Assembly (NCBI RefSeq): GCF_029227915.1
Contig: NC_079881.1
Location: 29,179,501 to 29,243,500, forward strand
Length of the DNA stretch: 64,000 nt
Source: Hydractinia symbiolongicarpus
Lineage: Eukaryota > Cnidaria > Hydrozoa > Anthoathecata > Hydractiniidae
Direction of reading: 5' to 3'
In this document: positions 1 to 12,400 of the stretch, piece by piece
How the letters are laid out: every line of letters begins with the position of its first letter
Position numbering within the stretch: the stretch's first letter is position 1
Translations under genes and position numbers: made by a program
The notes under the pieces: model-generated
What the model was told of the DNA's origin: nothing
Seen by the model: only the letters and a program-made list of their open reading frames with translations
Database searches by the model: none

Positions 1-867
1 ACTTAATTGAACTAATTTTGGACTGTGACTTGATAAATGTGATAAATGATACAATTGGACTCTAAGAAATAACATTCTTCTTAATTTGACGCGATTGCCG
101 GAAATCAGCGATTACACTGGGCGCTGTGGTTTCGCTTCATTAAAAAATTTAGATAAATAAGTCATTCTTTACTGTGAGACCAACCCTAGCCGTTATCGCG
201 CGCTGAAGAAATATCAAAAGTTTCATAAACTACATTTCATTGACTTTCTAACGGTGCCAGTCCGTTTGAGTTACAACGGTTGGGTCACATATTCGTACCA
301 ACATGTATTTAGCGATATTTGTTTTGATATTACTAGGTTGTATCGCTTTTAACAATGAAACGAATGACTGTGGGACTTAATTAAACTAACTTTGGACTGT
401 GATCTAATAAATGTGATAAATGAGAAAATTGGACTCCAAGAAATAACATTCTTCTCAATTTGACATAATTGCCGGAACTCAGCGATTACACAGGGCGCTG
501 TGGTAGCACTTCAATTAAAAATTTAGATAAATAAGTCATTCTTTACTGTGGGACCAATCCTATCCGTTATCGCGCGCTAAAAAAATAGCAACAGTTTTAA
601 AAACTACATTTCATTGACATTCTAACGGTGTCAGTCCATTTGAGTAACGACGGTTTTGTCGCATACTCGTACCAACATGTATTTAGCGCTATTTTTCTAA
701 TATTACTAGGTTGCATCGCTTTTAACTATGAAACGATTGACTGTGGGACTTAATTGAACTACCTTTGGACTGTGACCTGATAAATGTGATAAATGAGACA
801 ATTGGACTCCAAGAAATAACATTCTTCTTAATTTGACGTGATTGCCGAAACTCAGCGATTGCACTGG

Positions 868-882
868 GCGCTGTGGTAGCGC
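868..882. other. Short perfect inverted repeat inside the monomer
   Basis: GCGCT (868-872), loop GTGGT (873-877), AGCGC (878-882) form a perfect 5-bp stem with a 5-base loop. The same hairpin sits at this position in every monomer of the 'ggtagcgctt' class. In the 'gttgtagcgc' subclass only the loop changes and the stem is kept. In the 'ggtagcactt' class one stem pair is broken. It could be incidental, since 5-bp stems are common, but its recurrence with class-specific states makes it a useful marker. Confidence 0.6.
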
Positions 883-937
883 TTCAATTATAAATTAAGA
901 TAAAAAAGTCATTCTTTACTGTGGGACCAATCCTAGA

Positions 938-1310
938 CGTTATCGCGCGCTGAAGAACTAACGACAGTTTCATAAACTACATTTCATTGACATTCTAACG
1001 GTGTCAGTCCATTTGAGTAACGACGGTTTTGTCGCATACTCGTACCAACATGTATTTAGCGCTATTTTTCTAATATTACTAGGTTGCATCGCTTTTAACT
1101 ATGAAACGATTGACTGTGGGACTTAATTGAACTACCTTTGGACTGTCACCTGATAAATGTGATAAAGGAGACAATTGGACTCCAAGAAATAACATTCTTC
1201 TCAATTTGACATGATTGCCGAAACTCAGCGATTACACTGGGCGCTGCGGTAGCGCTTCATTTAAGAATTAAGCTAAATAAGTCATTCTTTACTGTGAGAC
1301 CAACCCTAGC
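938..1310. repeat. Representative full-length monomer (373 bp)
   Basis: One unit measured from 'cgttatcgcgcg' at 938 to the base before the next 'cgttatcgcgcg' at 1311. Within a unit the most constant part is the segment around 'cgtaccaacatgtattt'. The most variable parts are the stretch after 'actgtggga' (cttaattgaactaac versus ctaaattgaactgat), the gataaat region, and the A/T-rich linker before 'aagtcatt'. The word 'actgtgggac' occurs twice per monomer, roughly 178 bp apart. No reading frame stays open through a monomer. Confidence 0.9.
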
Positions 1311-3864
1311 CGTTATCGCGCGCTGAAGAAATATCAAAAGTTTCAGAAACTACATTTCATTGACTTTCTAACGGTGCCAGTCCGGTTGAGTTACAACAGT
1401 TGGGTCACATATTCGTACCAACATGTCTTTAGCGATATTTGTTTTGATATTACTAGGTTGCATCGCTTTTATCAATGAAACGAATGACTGTGGTCCCAAA
1501 TTGAACTGATTTTGGACTGTGACCTTATAAATGTTATAAGTAAAATAAGTTGACTCCAAGAAATAGCATTCTTCTTAGTTTGAAATAATTGCCGGAACTC
1601 AGCGCTTACACTGGGCTCTGTGGTAGCGCTTCATTTAAAAACTTAGATAAATAAGTCATTCTTTACTGTGGGACCAATCCTAGACGTTATCGCGCGCTGA
1701 CGAACTATCGACAGTTTCATAAACTACACTTCATTAACTTTCTAATGGTGTCAGTCCGTTTGAGTTACAACGGTTTGGTCACATATTAGTACCAACATGT
1801 ATTTAGCGATATTTTTTTTGAGATTACCAGCTTGCATCGCTTTTAACAGTGAAACGATTGACTGTGGGACTAAATTAAACTGATTTTGGACTGTGACCTT
1901 ATAAATACTATAAGTGAGCCAACTAGACTCCAACATATAACATTCTTCTTAATTTGACGTAATTACCGGACTCAGCAATTGCACTGGGCGCTGTGGTAGC
2001 GCTTCATTTAAACGTTTAGATAAATCAGTCATTTTTTACTGTGGGACCAATCCTAGCCGTTATTGCGCGCTGAAGAACTATCGACAGTTTCATAAACTAT
2101 ATTTCATTGACTTTCTAACGGTGTCAGTCCGTTTGAGTTACAACGGTTGGGTCACATATTCGTACCAACATGTATTTAGCGATATATTTTTTGATATTAC
2201 TAGCTTGCATCGCTTTTAACAATGAAACAAATGATTGCGGGACTTAATTGAACAAACTTTGGACTGTGACGTGATAAATGTGATAAATGAGACAATTGGA
2301 TTCCAAGAAATAACATTCTTCTAAATTTGACGTGATTGCCGCAACTCAGCGATTACACTGGGCGCTGTTGTAGCGCTTCATTTAAACGTTTAGATAAATC
2401 AGTCATTCTTTACTGTGGGACCAATCCTAGCCATTATTGCGCGCTAAAGAAATAGCGACAGTTCCAAAAACTACATTTCATTGACTTTCTAACGGTGTCA
2501 GTCCGTTTGGGTTTCAACGGTGGCGTCACATATTCGTACCAACATGTATTTAGCGATATTTTTTTTGATATTACTAGGTTGCATCGCTTTTAACAATGAA
2601 ACGATTGACTGTGGGACTTAATTGAACTAACTTTGGACTGTGACCTGATAAATGTGATAAATGAGACAATTGGACTCTAAGAAATAACATTTTTCTTAAT
2701 TTGACGGGATTGCCGGAACTCAGCGATTACACTGGGCGCTGAGGTATCGCTTCATTTAAGAATTAAGCTAAAAAAAGTCATTTTTCTACTGTGGCACCAA
2801 TCCTAGCCGTTAGCGCGTGCTGAAGAAATAGAGACAGTTTTAAATACTACATTTCACTGACTTTCTAACGGTGTCAGTCCGTTTGGGTTACAACGGTTGG
2901 GTCACATATTCGTACCAACATGTATTTAGCGATATTTTTTTTGATATTACTAGCTTGCATCGCTTTTAACAACGAAACGAATGATTGTTGGACTTAATTG
3001 AACTAACTTTGGACTGTGACCTGATAAATGTGATAAATGAGACAATTGGACTCCAAGAAATAACATTCTTCTTAATTTGACGTGATTGCCGCAACTCAGC
3101 GATTACACTGGGCGCTGTTGTAGCGCTTCATTTAAAAATTTAGGTAAATAAGTCATTCTTTACTGTGGGACCAATCCTAGACATTATCGCGCGCTGAAGA
3201 AATAGCGACATTTTCACAAACTAAATTTCATTGACTTTCTAACGGCATCAATCCACTTCAGTTACAACGGTTGCGTCACATATTCGTACCAACATGTATT
3301 TAGCGATATTTTTCTCATATTACTAGGTTGCAGCTTTTAACTGTGAAACGATTGACTGTGGTACCAAATTGAACTGATTTTGGACTGTGACCTTATAAAT
3401 GTTATAAGTGAAATAAGTGGACTCCAAGAAATAGCATTCTTCTTAGTTTGAAATGATTGCCGGAACTCAGCGATTACACTGGGCGCTGTGGTACCGCTTG
3501 ATTTAAGAGTTAAGCTAAAAAAAGTCATTTTTCTACTATGGAACCAATCCTATCCGTTATCGAGCGCTGAAGAAATAGCGACAGTTTCAAAAACTACATT
3601 TCATTGACTTTCTAACGGTGTCAGTCCGTTTGAGTTACAACGGTTTGGTCACATATTTTTACCAACATGTATTTAGCGATATTTTTTTCATATTACTATG
3701 TTGCATCGCTTTTAACAATGAAACGATTGACTGTGGGACTTAATTGAACTAACGTTGGACTGTGACCTAATAAATGTGATAAATGAGAAAATTGGACTCC
3801 AAGAAATAACATTCTTCTCAATTTGACATGATTGCCGGAACTCAGCGATTACACTGGGCGCTGT

Positions 3865-6800
3865 GGTAGCACTTCTGTAAACACTTAGATTAATAAGTCA
3901 TTTTTTACTGTGGGACCAATCCTAGCCGTTAGCGCGCGCTTAAGAAATAGAGACAGTTTCAAATACTACATTTCACTGACTTTATAACGGTGTCAGTCCG
4001 TTTGAGTTTCAACGGTTGGGTCACATATTCGTACCAACATGTATTTAGCGATATTTTTCTCATATTACTAAGTTGAATCGCTTTTAACAGTGAAACGACT
4101 GACTGTAGGACTAAATTGAACTGATTTTGAACTGTGACCTTATAAATGCTATAAGTGAGCCAACTGGACTCCAACAAATGACATTCTTCTTAATTTGACG
4201 TAATTGCCGATTCAGCGATTGCACTGGGCGCTGTGGTAGCGCTTCATTTAAAAGTTTAAATAAATCAGTCATTTTTTACTGTGGGACCAATCCTAGCCGT
4301 TATTGTGCGCTGAAGAAATAGCGACAGTTTCAAAAACTACATTTTATTGACTTTCTAACGGTGTCAGTCCGTTTGGGTTTCAACGGTGGCGTCACATATT
4401 CGTACCAACATGTATTTAGCGATATTTTTTTTGATATTACTAGGTTGCATAGCTTTTAACAATGAAACGATTGACTGTGGGACTTAATTGAACTAACTTT
4501 GGACTGTGACCTGATAAATGTGATAAATGAGACAATTGGACTCTAAGAAATAACATTCTTCTTAATTTGACGGGATTGCCGGAACTCAGCGATTACACTG
4601 GGCGCTGAGGTATCGCTTCATTTAAGAATTAAGCTAAAAAAAGTCATTTTTCTACTGTGGCACCAATCCTAGCCGTTAGCGCGTGCTGAAGAAATAGAGA
4701 CAGTTTCAAATACTACATTTCACTGACTTTCTAACGGTGTCAGTCCGTTTGGGTTACAACGGTTGGGTCACATATTCGTACCAACATGTATTTAGCGATA
4801 TTTTTTTTGATATTACTAGCTTGCATCGCTTTTAACAACGAAACGAATGATTGTGGGACTTAATTGAACTAACTTTGGACTGTGACCTGATAAATGTGAT
4901 AAATGAGACAATTGGACTCCAAGAAATAACATTCTTCTTAGTTTGAAATGATTGCCGCAACTCAGCGATTACACTGGGCGCTGTTGTAGCGCTTCATTTA
5001 AAAATTTAGGTAAATGAGTCATTCTTTACTGTGGGACCAATCCTAGCCATTATCGCGCGCTGAAGAAATAGCGACATTTTCACAAACTACATTTCATTGA
5101 CTTTCTAACGGTATCAATCCACTTCAGTTACAACGGTTGCGTCACATATTCGTACCAACATGTATTTAGCGATATTTTTCTCATATTACTAGGTTGCAGC
5201 TTTTAACTGTGAAACGATTGACTGTGGTACCAAATTGAACTGATTTTGGACTGTGACCTTATAAATGTTATAAGTGAAATAAGTGGACTCCAAGAAATAG
5301 CATTCTTCTTAGTTTGAAATGATTGCCGGAACTCAGCGATTACACTGGGCGCTGTGGTTGCGCTTCTGTAAACACTTAGATTAATAAGTCATTTGTTACT
5401 GTGGGACCAATCCTAGCCGTTAGCGCGCGCTTAAGAAATAGAGACAGTTTCAAATACTACATTTCACTGACTTTCTAACGGTGTCAGTCCGTTTGAGTTT
5501 CAACGGTTGGGTCACATATTCGTACCAACATGTATTTAGCGATATTTTTCTCATATTACTAAGTTGCATCGCTTTTAACAGTGAAACGACTGACTGTGGG
5601 ACTAAATTGAACTGATTTTGAACTGTGACCTTATAAATGCTATAAGTGAGCCAACTGGACTCCAACAAATGACATTCTTCTTAATTTGACGTAATTGCCG
5701 GTTCAGCGATTGCACTGGGCGCTGTGGTAGCGCTTCATTTAAAAGTTTAAATAAATCAGTCATTTTTTACTGTGGGACCAATCCTAGCCGTTATTGTGCG
5801 CTGAAGAAATAGCGACAGTTTCAAAAACTACATTTTATTGACTTTCTAACGGTGTCAGTCCGTTTGGGTTTCAACGGTGGCGTCACATATTCGTACCAAC
5901 ATGTATTTAGCGATATTTTTTTTGATATTACTAGGTTGCATAGCTTTTAACAATGAAACGATTGACTGTGGGACTTAATTGAACTAACTTTGGACTGTGA
6001 CCTGATAAATGTGATAAATGAGACAATTGGACTCTAAGAAATAACATTCTTCTTAATTTGACGGGATTGCCGGAACTCAGCGATTACACTGGGCGCTGAG
6101 GTATCGCTTCATTTAAGAATTAAGCTAAAAAAAGTCATTTTTCTACTGTGGCACCAATCCTAGCCGTTAGCGCGTGCTGAAGAAATAGAGACAGTTTCAA
6201 ATACTACATTTCACTGACTTTCTAACGGTGTCAGTCCGTTTGGGTTACAACGGTTGGGTCACATATTCGTACCAACATGTATTTAGCGATATTTTTTTTG
6301 ATATTACTAGCTTGCATCGCTTTTAACAACGAAACGAATGATTGTGGGACTTAATTGAACTAACTTTGGACTGTGACCTGATAAATGTGATAAATGAGAC
6401 AATTGGACTCCAAGAAATAACATTCTTCTTAGTTTGAAATGATTGCCGCAACTCAGCGATTACACTGGGCGCTGTTGTAGTGCTTCATTTAAAAATTTAG
6501 GTAAATGAGTCATTCTTTACTGTGGGACCAATCCTAGCCATTATCGCGCGCTGAAGAAATAGCGACATTTTCACAAACTACATTTCATTGACTTTCTAAC
6601 GGTATCAATCCACTTCAGTTACAACGGTTGCGTCACATATTCGTACCAACATGTATTTAGCGATATTTTTCTCATATTACTAGGTTGCAGCTTTTAACTG
6701 TGAAACGATTGACTGTGGTACCAAATTGAACTGATTTTGGACTGTGACCTTATAAATGTTATAAGTGAAATAAGTGGACTCCAAGAAATAGCATTCTTCT

Positions 6801-7600
6801 TAGTTTGAAATGATTGCCGGAACTCAGCGATTACACTGGGCGCTGCGGTAGCGCTTCTGTAAACACTTAGATTAATAAGTCATTTTTTACTGTGGGACAA
6901 ATCCTAGCCGTTAGCGCGCGCTTAAGAAATAGAGACAGTTTCAAATACTACATTTCACTGACTTTCTAACGGTGTCAGTCCGTTTGGGTTACAACGGTTG
7001 GGTCACATATTCGTACCAACATGTATTTAGCGATATTTTTTTTGATATTACTAGCTTGCATCGCTTTTAACAACGAAACGAATGATTGTGGGACTTAATT
7101 GAACTAACTTTGGACTGTGACCTGATAAATGTGATAAATGAGACAATTGGACTCCAAGAAATAACATTCTTCTTAGTTTGAAATGATTGCCGCAACTCAG
7201 CGATTACACTGGGCGCTGTTGTAGCGCTTCATTTAAAAATTTAGGTAAATGAGTCATTCTTTACTGTGGGACCAATCCTAGCCATTATCGCGCGCTGAAG
7301 AAATAGCGACATTTTCACAAACTACATTTCATTGACTTTCTAACGGTATCAATCCACTTCAGTTACAACGGTTGCGTCACATATTCGTACCAACATGTAT
7401 TTAGCGATATTTTTCTCATATTACTAGGTTGCAGCTTTTAACTGTGAAACGATTGACTGTGGTACCAAATTGAACTGATTTTGGACTGTGACCTTATAAA
7501 TGTTATAAGTGAAATAAGTGGACTCCAAGAAATAGCATTCTTCTTAGTTTGAAATGATTGCCGGAACTCAGCGATTACACTGGGCGCTGTGGTAGCGCTT
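3865..7600. repeat. HOR block: 1,491-bp tetramer, two copies plus a shortened third
   Basis: Copy 1 is about 3,865-5,355 and copy 2 about 5,356-6,846. 'cttctgtaaacacttag' at 3,872 and 5,363 fixes the offset at 1,491 bp, which is four monomers. Upstream of the junction the two sequences differ ('caatttgacatg' versus 'tagtttgaaatg'), so the edge is reasonably sharp. The third copy starts near 6,847, but from about 6,937 it matches the sequence roughly 747 bp earlier instead, so two monomers are missing from it. This fits unequal exchange between different monomers of the unit. Confidence 0.8.
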
Positions 7601-9443
7601 GATTTAAGAATTAAGCTAAAAAAAGTCATTTTTCTACTGTGGACCAATCGTAGCCGTTAGCGCGCGCTGAAGAAATAGAGACAGTTTCATAAACTACATT
7701 TCATTGACTTTCTAACAGTGTCAGTCCGTTTGAGTTTCAACGGTTGGGTCACATATTCGTACCAACATGTGTTTAGCAATATTTTTCTCATATTACTAGG
7801 TTGCATCGCTTTTAAGAGTGAAACGATTGACTGTGGGACTTAATTGAACAAACTTTGGACTGTGACCTGATAAATGTGATAAATGAGAAAATTGGACTCC
7901 AAGAAATAACATTCGTCTTAATTTGACGTGATTGCCAGAACTCAGCGATTACACTGGGCGCTGTTGTAGCGCTTCATTTAAAAATTTGGATAAATAAGTC
8001 ATTTTTCTACTGTGGAACCAATCCTATCCGTTATCGAGCGCTGAAGAAATAGCGACAGTTTCAAAAACTACATTTCATTGACTTTTTTAACGGTGTCAGT
8101 CCGTTTGAGTTAAAACGGTTTGGTCACATATTTTTACCAACATGTATTTAGCGATATTTTTTTGATGTTACTAAGTTGCATCGCTTTTAACAATGAAACG
8201 ATTGACTGTGGGACTTAATTGAACTAACTTTGGACTGTGACCCAATAAATGTGATAAAAGACAAAATTGTTCTCCAAGAAATAACATTCTTTTCAATTTG
8301 ACATGATTGCCGGAACTCAGCGATTACACTGGGCGCTGTGGTAGCACTTCTGTAAACACTTAGATTAATAAGTCATTTTTTACTGTGGGACCAATCCTAG
8401 CCGTTAATGCGCGCTTATGAAATAGAGACAGTTTCAAATACTACATTTCACTGACTTTCTAACGGTGTCAGTCCGTTTGAGTTTCAACGGTTGGGTCACA
8501 TATTCGTACCAACATGTGTTTAGCGATATTTTTCTCATATTACTAAGTTGCATCGCTTTTAACAGTGAAACGATTGACTGTGGGACTAAATTGAACTGAT
8601 TTTGAACTGTGACCTTATAAATGCTATAAGTGAGCCAACTGGACTCCAACAAATAACATTCTCCTTAATTTGACGTAATTGCCGGACTCAGCGATTGCAC
8701 TGGGCGCTGTGGTAGCGCTTCATTTAAAAGTTTAAAAAAATCAGTCATTTTTACTGTGGGACCAATCCTAACCGTTATTGTGCGCTGAAGAAATAGCGAC
8801 AGTTTCAAAAACTACATTTTATTGACTTTCTAACGGTGTCAGTCCGTTTGGGTTTCAACGGTGGCGTCACATATTCGTACCAACATGTATTTAGCGATAT
8901 TTTTTTTGATATTACTAGGTTGCATCGCTTTTAACAATGAAACGATAGACTGTGGGACTTAATTGAACTAACTTTGGACTGTGACCTGATAAATGTGATA
9001 AATGAGACAATTGGACTCTAAGAAATAACATTCTTCTTAATTTGACGTAATTGCCGGAACTCAGCGATTACACTGGGCGCTGTGGTAGCGCTTCATTTAA
9101 GAATTTAGATAAATAAGTCATTCTTTACTGTGGGACCAATCCTAGACGTTATCGCGCGCTGAAAAAATAGCGATAGTTTCAAAAACTATATTTCATTGAC
9201 TTTGTAGCGGTGTCAGTCCGTTTGAGTTACAACGTTTGGGTCACATATTCGTACCAACATGTATTTAGCGATATTTATCTAATATTACTAGGTTGCATAG
9301 CGTTAAACAATGAAACAATTGACTGTGGGACTTAGTTGAACTAACATTGGACTGCGACCTGATAAATATGATAAATGAGACAATTGGACTCCAAGAAATA
9401 ACATTCTTCTTAATTTGACGTGATTGCCGGAACTCAGCGATTA
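7601..9443. repeat. Mixed monomers, haplotype shared with 15.2-18 kb
   Basis: Five monomers whose rare variants reappear about 7,507 bp to the right. 'cattcgtcttaattt' occurs at 7,910, 15,417 and 16,910. 'ctgtggaaccaatcctatcc' followed by 'cgagcgctg' also recurs in that order. The block therefore appears to be a displaced copy of the 1.49-kb unit that is tandem at 15.2-18.2 kb. No other content was seen. Confidence 0.7.
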
Positions 9444-12400
9444 TACTGGGCGCTGTGGTAGCGCTTCATTTAAGAATTTAGATAAATAAGTCATTCTTTA
9501 CTGTGGGACCAATCCTATCCGTTATCGCGCGCTGAACAAATAGCGATAGTTTCAAAAACTATATTTCATTGACTTTGTAGCGGTGTCAGTCCGTTTGAGT
9601 TACAACGGTTGGGTCACATATTCGTACCAACATGTATTTAGCGATATTTATCTAATATTACTAGGTTGCATCGCGTTAAACAATGAAACAATTGACTGTG
9701 GGACTTAGTTGAATTAACATTGGACTGCGACCTGATAAATGTGATAAATGTGATAAATGAGAAAATTGGACTCCAAGAAATAACGTTCTTCTTAATTTGA
9801 CATGATTGCCGGAACTCAGCGATTGCACTTGGCGCTGTGGTAGCGCTTTTTTTAAAAATTTAGATTAATGAGTCATTTCTTACTGTGGGACCAATCCTAG
9901 CCGTTAGCGCGCGCTGAAGTAATAGAGACAGTTTCAAATACTACATTTCACTGACTTTCTAACGGTGTCAGTCCGTTTGAGTTTCAACGGTTGTGTCACA
10001 TATTCGTACCAACATGTATTTCGCGATGTTTATCTGATATTACTAGGTTGCATCGCTTTTAACAGTGAAACGAGTGACTGTGGGACTTAATTGAACTAAC
10101 TTTGGTCTGTGACTTGATAATTGTGATAAGTGAAAAAAATTGGACTCCAAGAAATAACATTCTTCTTAATTTGACATGATTACCGGAACTCAGCGATTAT
10201 ACTGGGCGCTGTGGTAGCGCTTCATTTAAGAATTTAGATAAATAAGTCATTCTTTACTGTGGGACCAATCCTATCCGTTATCGCGCGCTGAACAAATACC
10301 GATAGTTCCAAAAACTACATTTCATTGACTTTCTAACAGTGTCAGTCCGTTTGAGTTTCAACGGTTGGGTCACATATTCGTACCAACATGTATTTAGCGA
10401 TATTTTTCTCATATTACTAAGTTGCATCGCTTTTAACAGTGAAACGATTGACTGTGGGACTAAATTGAACTGATTTTGAACTGTGACCTTATAAATGCTA
10501 TAAGTGAGCCAACTGGACTCCAACAAATAACATTCTCCTTAATTTGACGTAATTGCCGGACTCAGCGATTGCACTGGGCGCTGTGGTAGCGCTTCATTTA
10601 AAAGTTTAAAAAAATCAGTCATTTTTACTGTGGGACCAATCCTAACCGTTATTGTGCGCTGAAGAAATAGCGACAGTTTCAAAAACTACATTTTATTGAC
10701 TTTCTAACGGTGTCAGTCCGTTTGGGTTTCAACGGTGGCGTCACATATTCGTACCAACATGTATTTAGCGATATATTTTTTGATATTACTAGGTTGCATC
10801 GCTTTTAACAATGAAACGATAGACTGTGGGACTAAATTGAACTGATTTTGAACTGTGACCTTATAAATGCTATAAGTGAGCCAACTGGACTCCAACAAAT
10901 AACATTCTTCTTAATTTGACGTAATTGCCGGAACTCAGCGATTACACTGGGCGCTGTGGTAGCGCTTCATTTAAGAATTTAGATAAATAAGTCATTCTTT
11001 ACTGTGGGACCAATCCTATCCGTTATCGCGCGCTGAACAAATAGCGATAGTTTCAAAAACTATATTTCATTGACTTTGTAGCGGTGTCAGTCCGTTTGAG
11101 TTACAACGTTTGGGTCACATATTCGTACCAACATGTATTTAGCGATATTTATCTAATATTACTAGGTTGCATCGCGTTAAACAATGAAACAATTGACTGT
11201 GGGACTTAGTTGAATTTACATTGGACTGCGACTTGATAAATGTGATAAATGTGATAAATGAGAAAATTGGACTCCAAGAAATAACATTCTTCTTAATTTG
11301 ACATGATTGCCGGAACTCAGCGATTGCACTTGGCGCTGTGGTAGCGCTTTTTTTAAAAATTTAGATTAATGAGTCATTTCTTACTGTGGGACCAATCCTA
11401 GCCGTTAGCGCGCGCTGAAGTAATAGAGACAGTTTCAAATACTACATTTCACTGACTTTCTAACGGTGTCAGTCCATTTGAGTTTCAACGGTTGTGTCAC
11501 ATATTCGTACCAACATGTATTTCGCGATGTTTATCTGATATTACTAGGTTGCATCGCTTTTAACAGTGAAACGATTGACTGTGGGACTTAATTGAACTAA
11601 CTTTGGTCTGTGACTTGATAATTGTGATAAGTGAAAAAAATTGGACTCCAAGAAATAACATTCTTCTTAATTTGACATGATTACCGGAACTCAGCGATTA
11701 TACTGGGCGCTGTGGTAGCGCTTCATTTAAGAATTTAGATAAATAAGTCATTCTTTACTGTGGGACCAATCCTATCCGTTATCGCGCGCTGAACAAATAC
11801 CGATAGTTCCAAAAACTACATTTCATTGACTTTCTAACAGTGTCAGTCCGTTTGAGTTTCAACGGTTGGGTCACATATTCGTACCAACATGTATTTAGCG
11901 ATATTTTTCTCATATTACTAAGTTGCATCGCTTTTAACAGTGAAACGATTGACTGTGGGACTAAATTGAACTGATTTTGAACTGTGACCTTATAAATGCT
12001 ATAAGTGAGCCAACTGGACTCCAACAAATAACATTCTCCTTAATTTGACGTAATTGCCGGACTCAGCGATTGCACTGGGCGCTGTGGTAGCGCTTCATTT
12101 AAAAGTTTAAAAAAATCAGTCATTTTTACTGTGGGACCAATCCTAACCGTTATTGTGCGCTGAAGAAATAGCGACAGTTTCAAAAACTACATTTTATTGA
12201 CTTTCTAACGGTGTCAGTCCGTTTGGGTTTCAACGGTGGCGTCACATATTCGTACCAACATGTATTTAGCGATATATTTTTTGATATTACTAGGTTGCAT
12301 CGCTTTTAACAATGAAACGATAGACTGTGGGACTAAATTGAACTGATTTTGAACTGTGACCTTATAAATGCTATAAGTGAGCCAACTGGACTCCAACAAA

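Larger units (their letters stand above)
1..3864. repeat. Mixed monomer block
   Basis: About ten monomers with no long HOR that I could resolve. Two adjacent units, around 601-973 and 974-1346, share rare variants ('cattctaacgg', 'gagtaacgacggtttt', 'gtcgcatactcg') at an offset of 373 bp, which points to a recent single-monomer duplication. The monomer near 1,490 carries 'ctgtggtcccaaattg', and one near 3,358 carries the related 'ctgtggtaccaaattg', a variant that recurs near 5,224, 6,715, 7,459 and 18,699. Nothing other than satellite is present. Confidence 0.8.

Noticed and set aside
868-930. Pol III-like A box in the monomer ('ctgtggtagcgc')
   Set aside because: It resembles a tRNA D-arm over a few bases, but no matching B box (GGTTCRANNCC) follows at normal spacing on either strand.
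1040-1054. CENP-B box at 'ttcgtaccaacatgt'-like sites
   Set aside because: The first part fits TTCGNNNNANN (strictly ttcg in most monomers), but the required CGGG is ATGT, so the core is not met.
1368-1559. Short minus-strand open frames (60-82 codons) recurring across the array, for example here, 3,959-4,177, 10,278-10,526 and 28,088-28,270
   Set aside because: They recur once per certain monomers, shift or break with single substitutions, have no family resemblance I know, and are the reverse strand of the satellite. Sequence similarity between them reflects the repeat, not protein selection.
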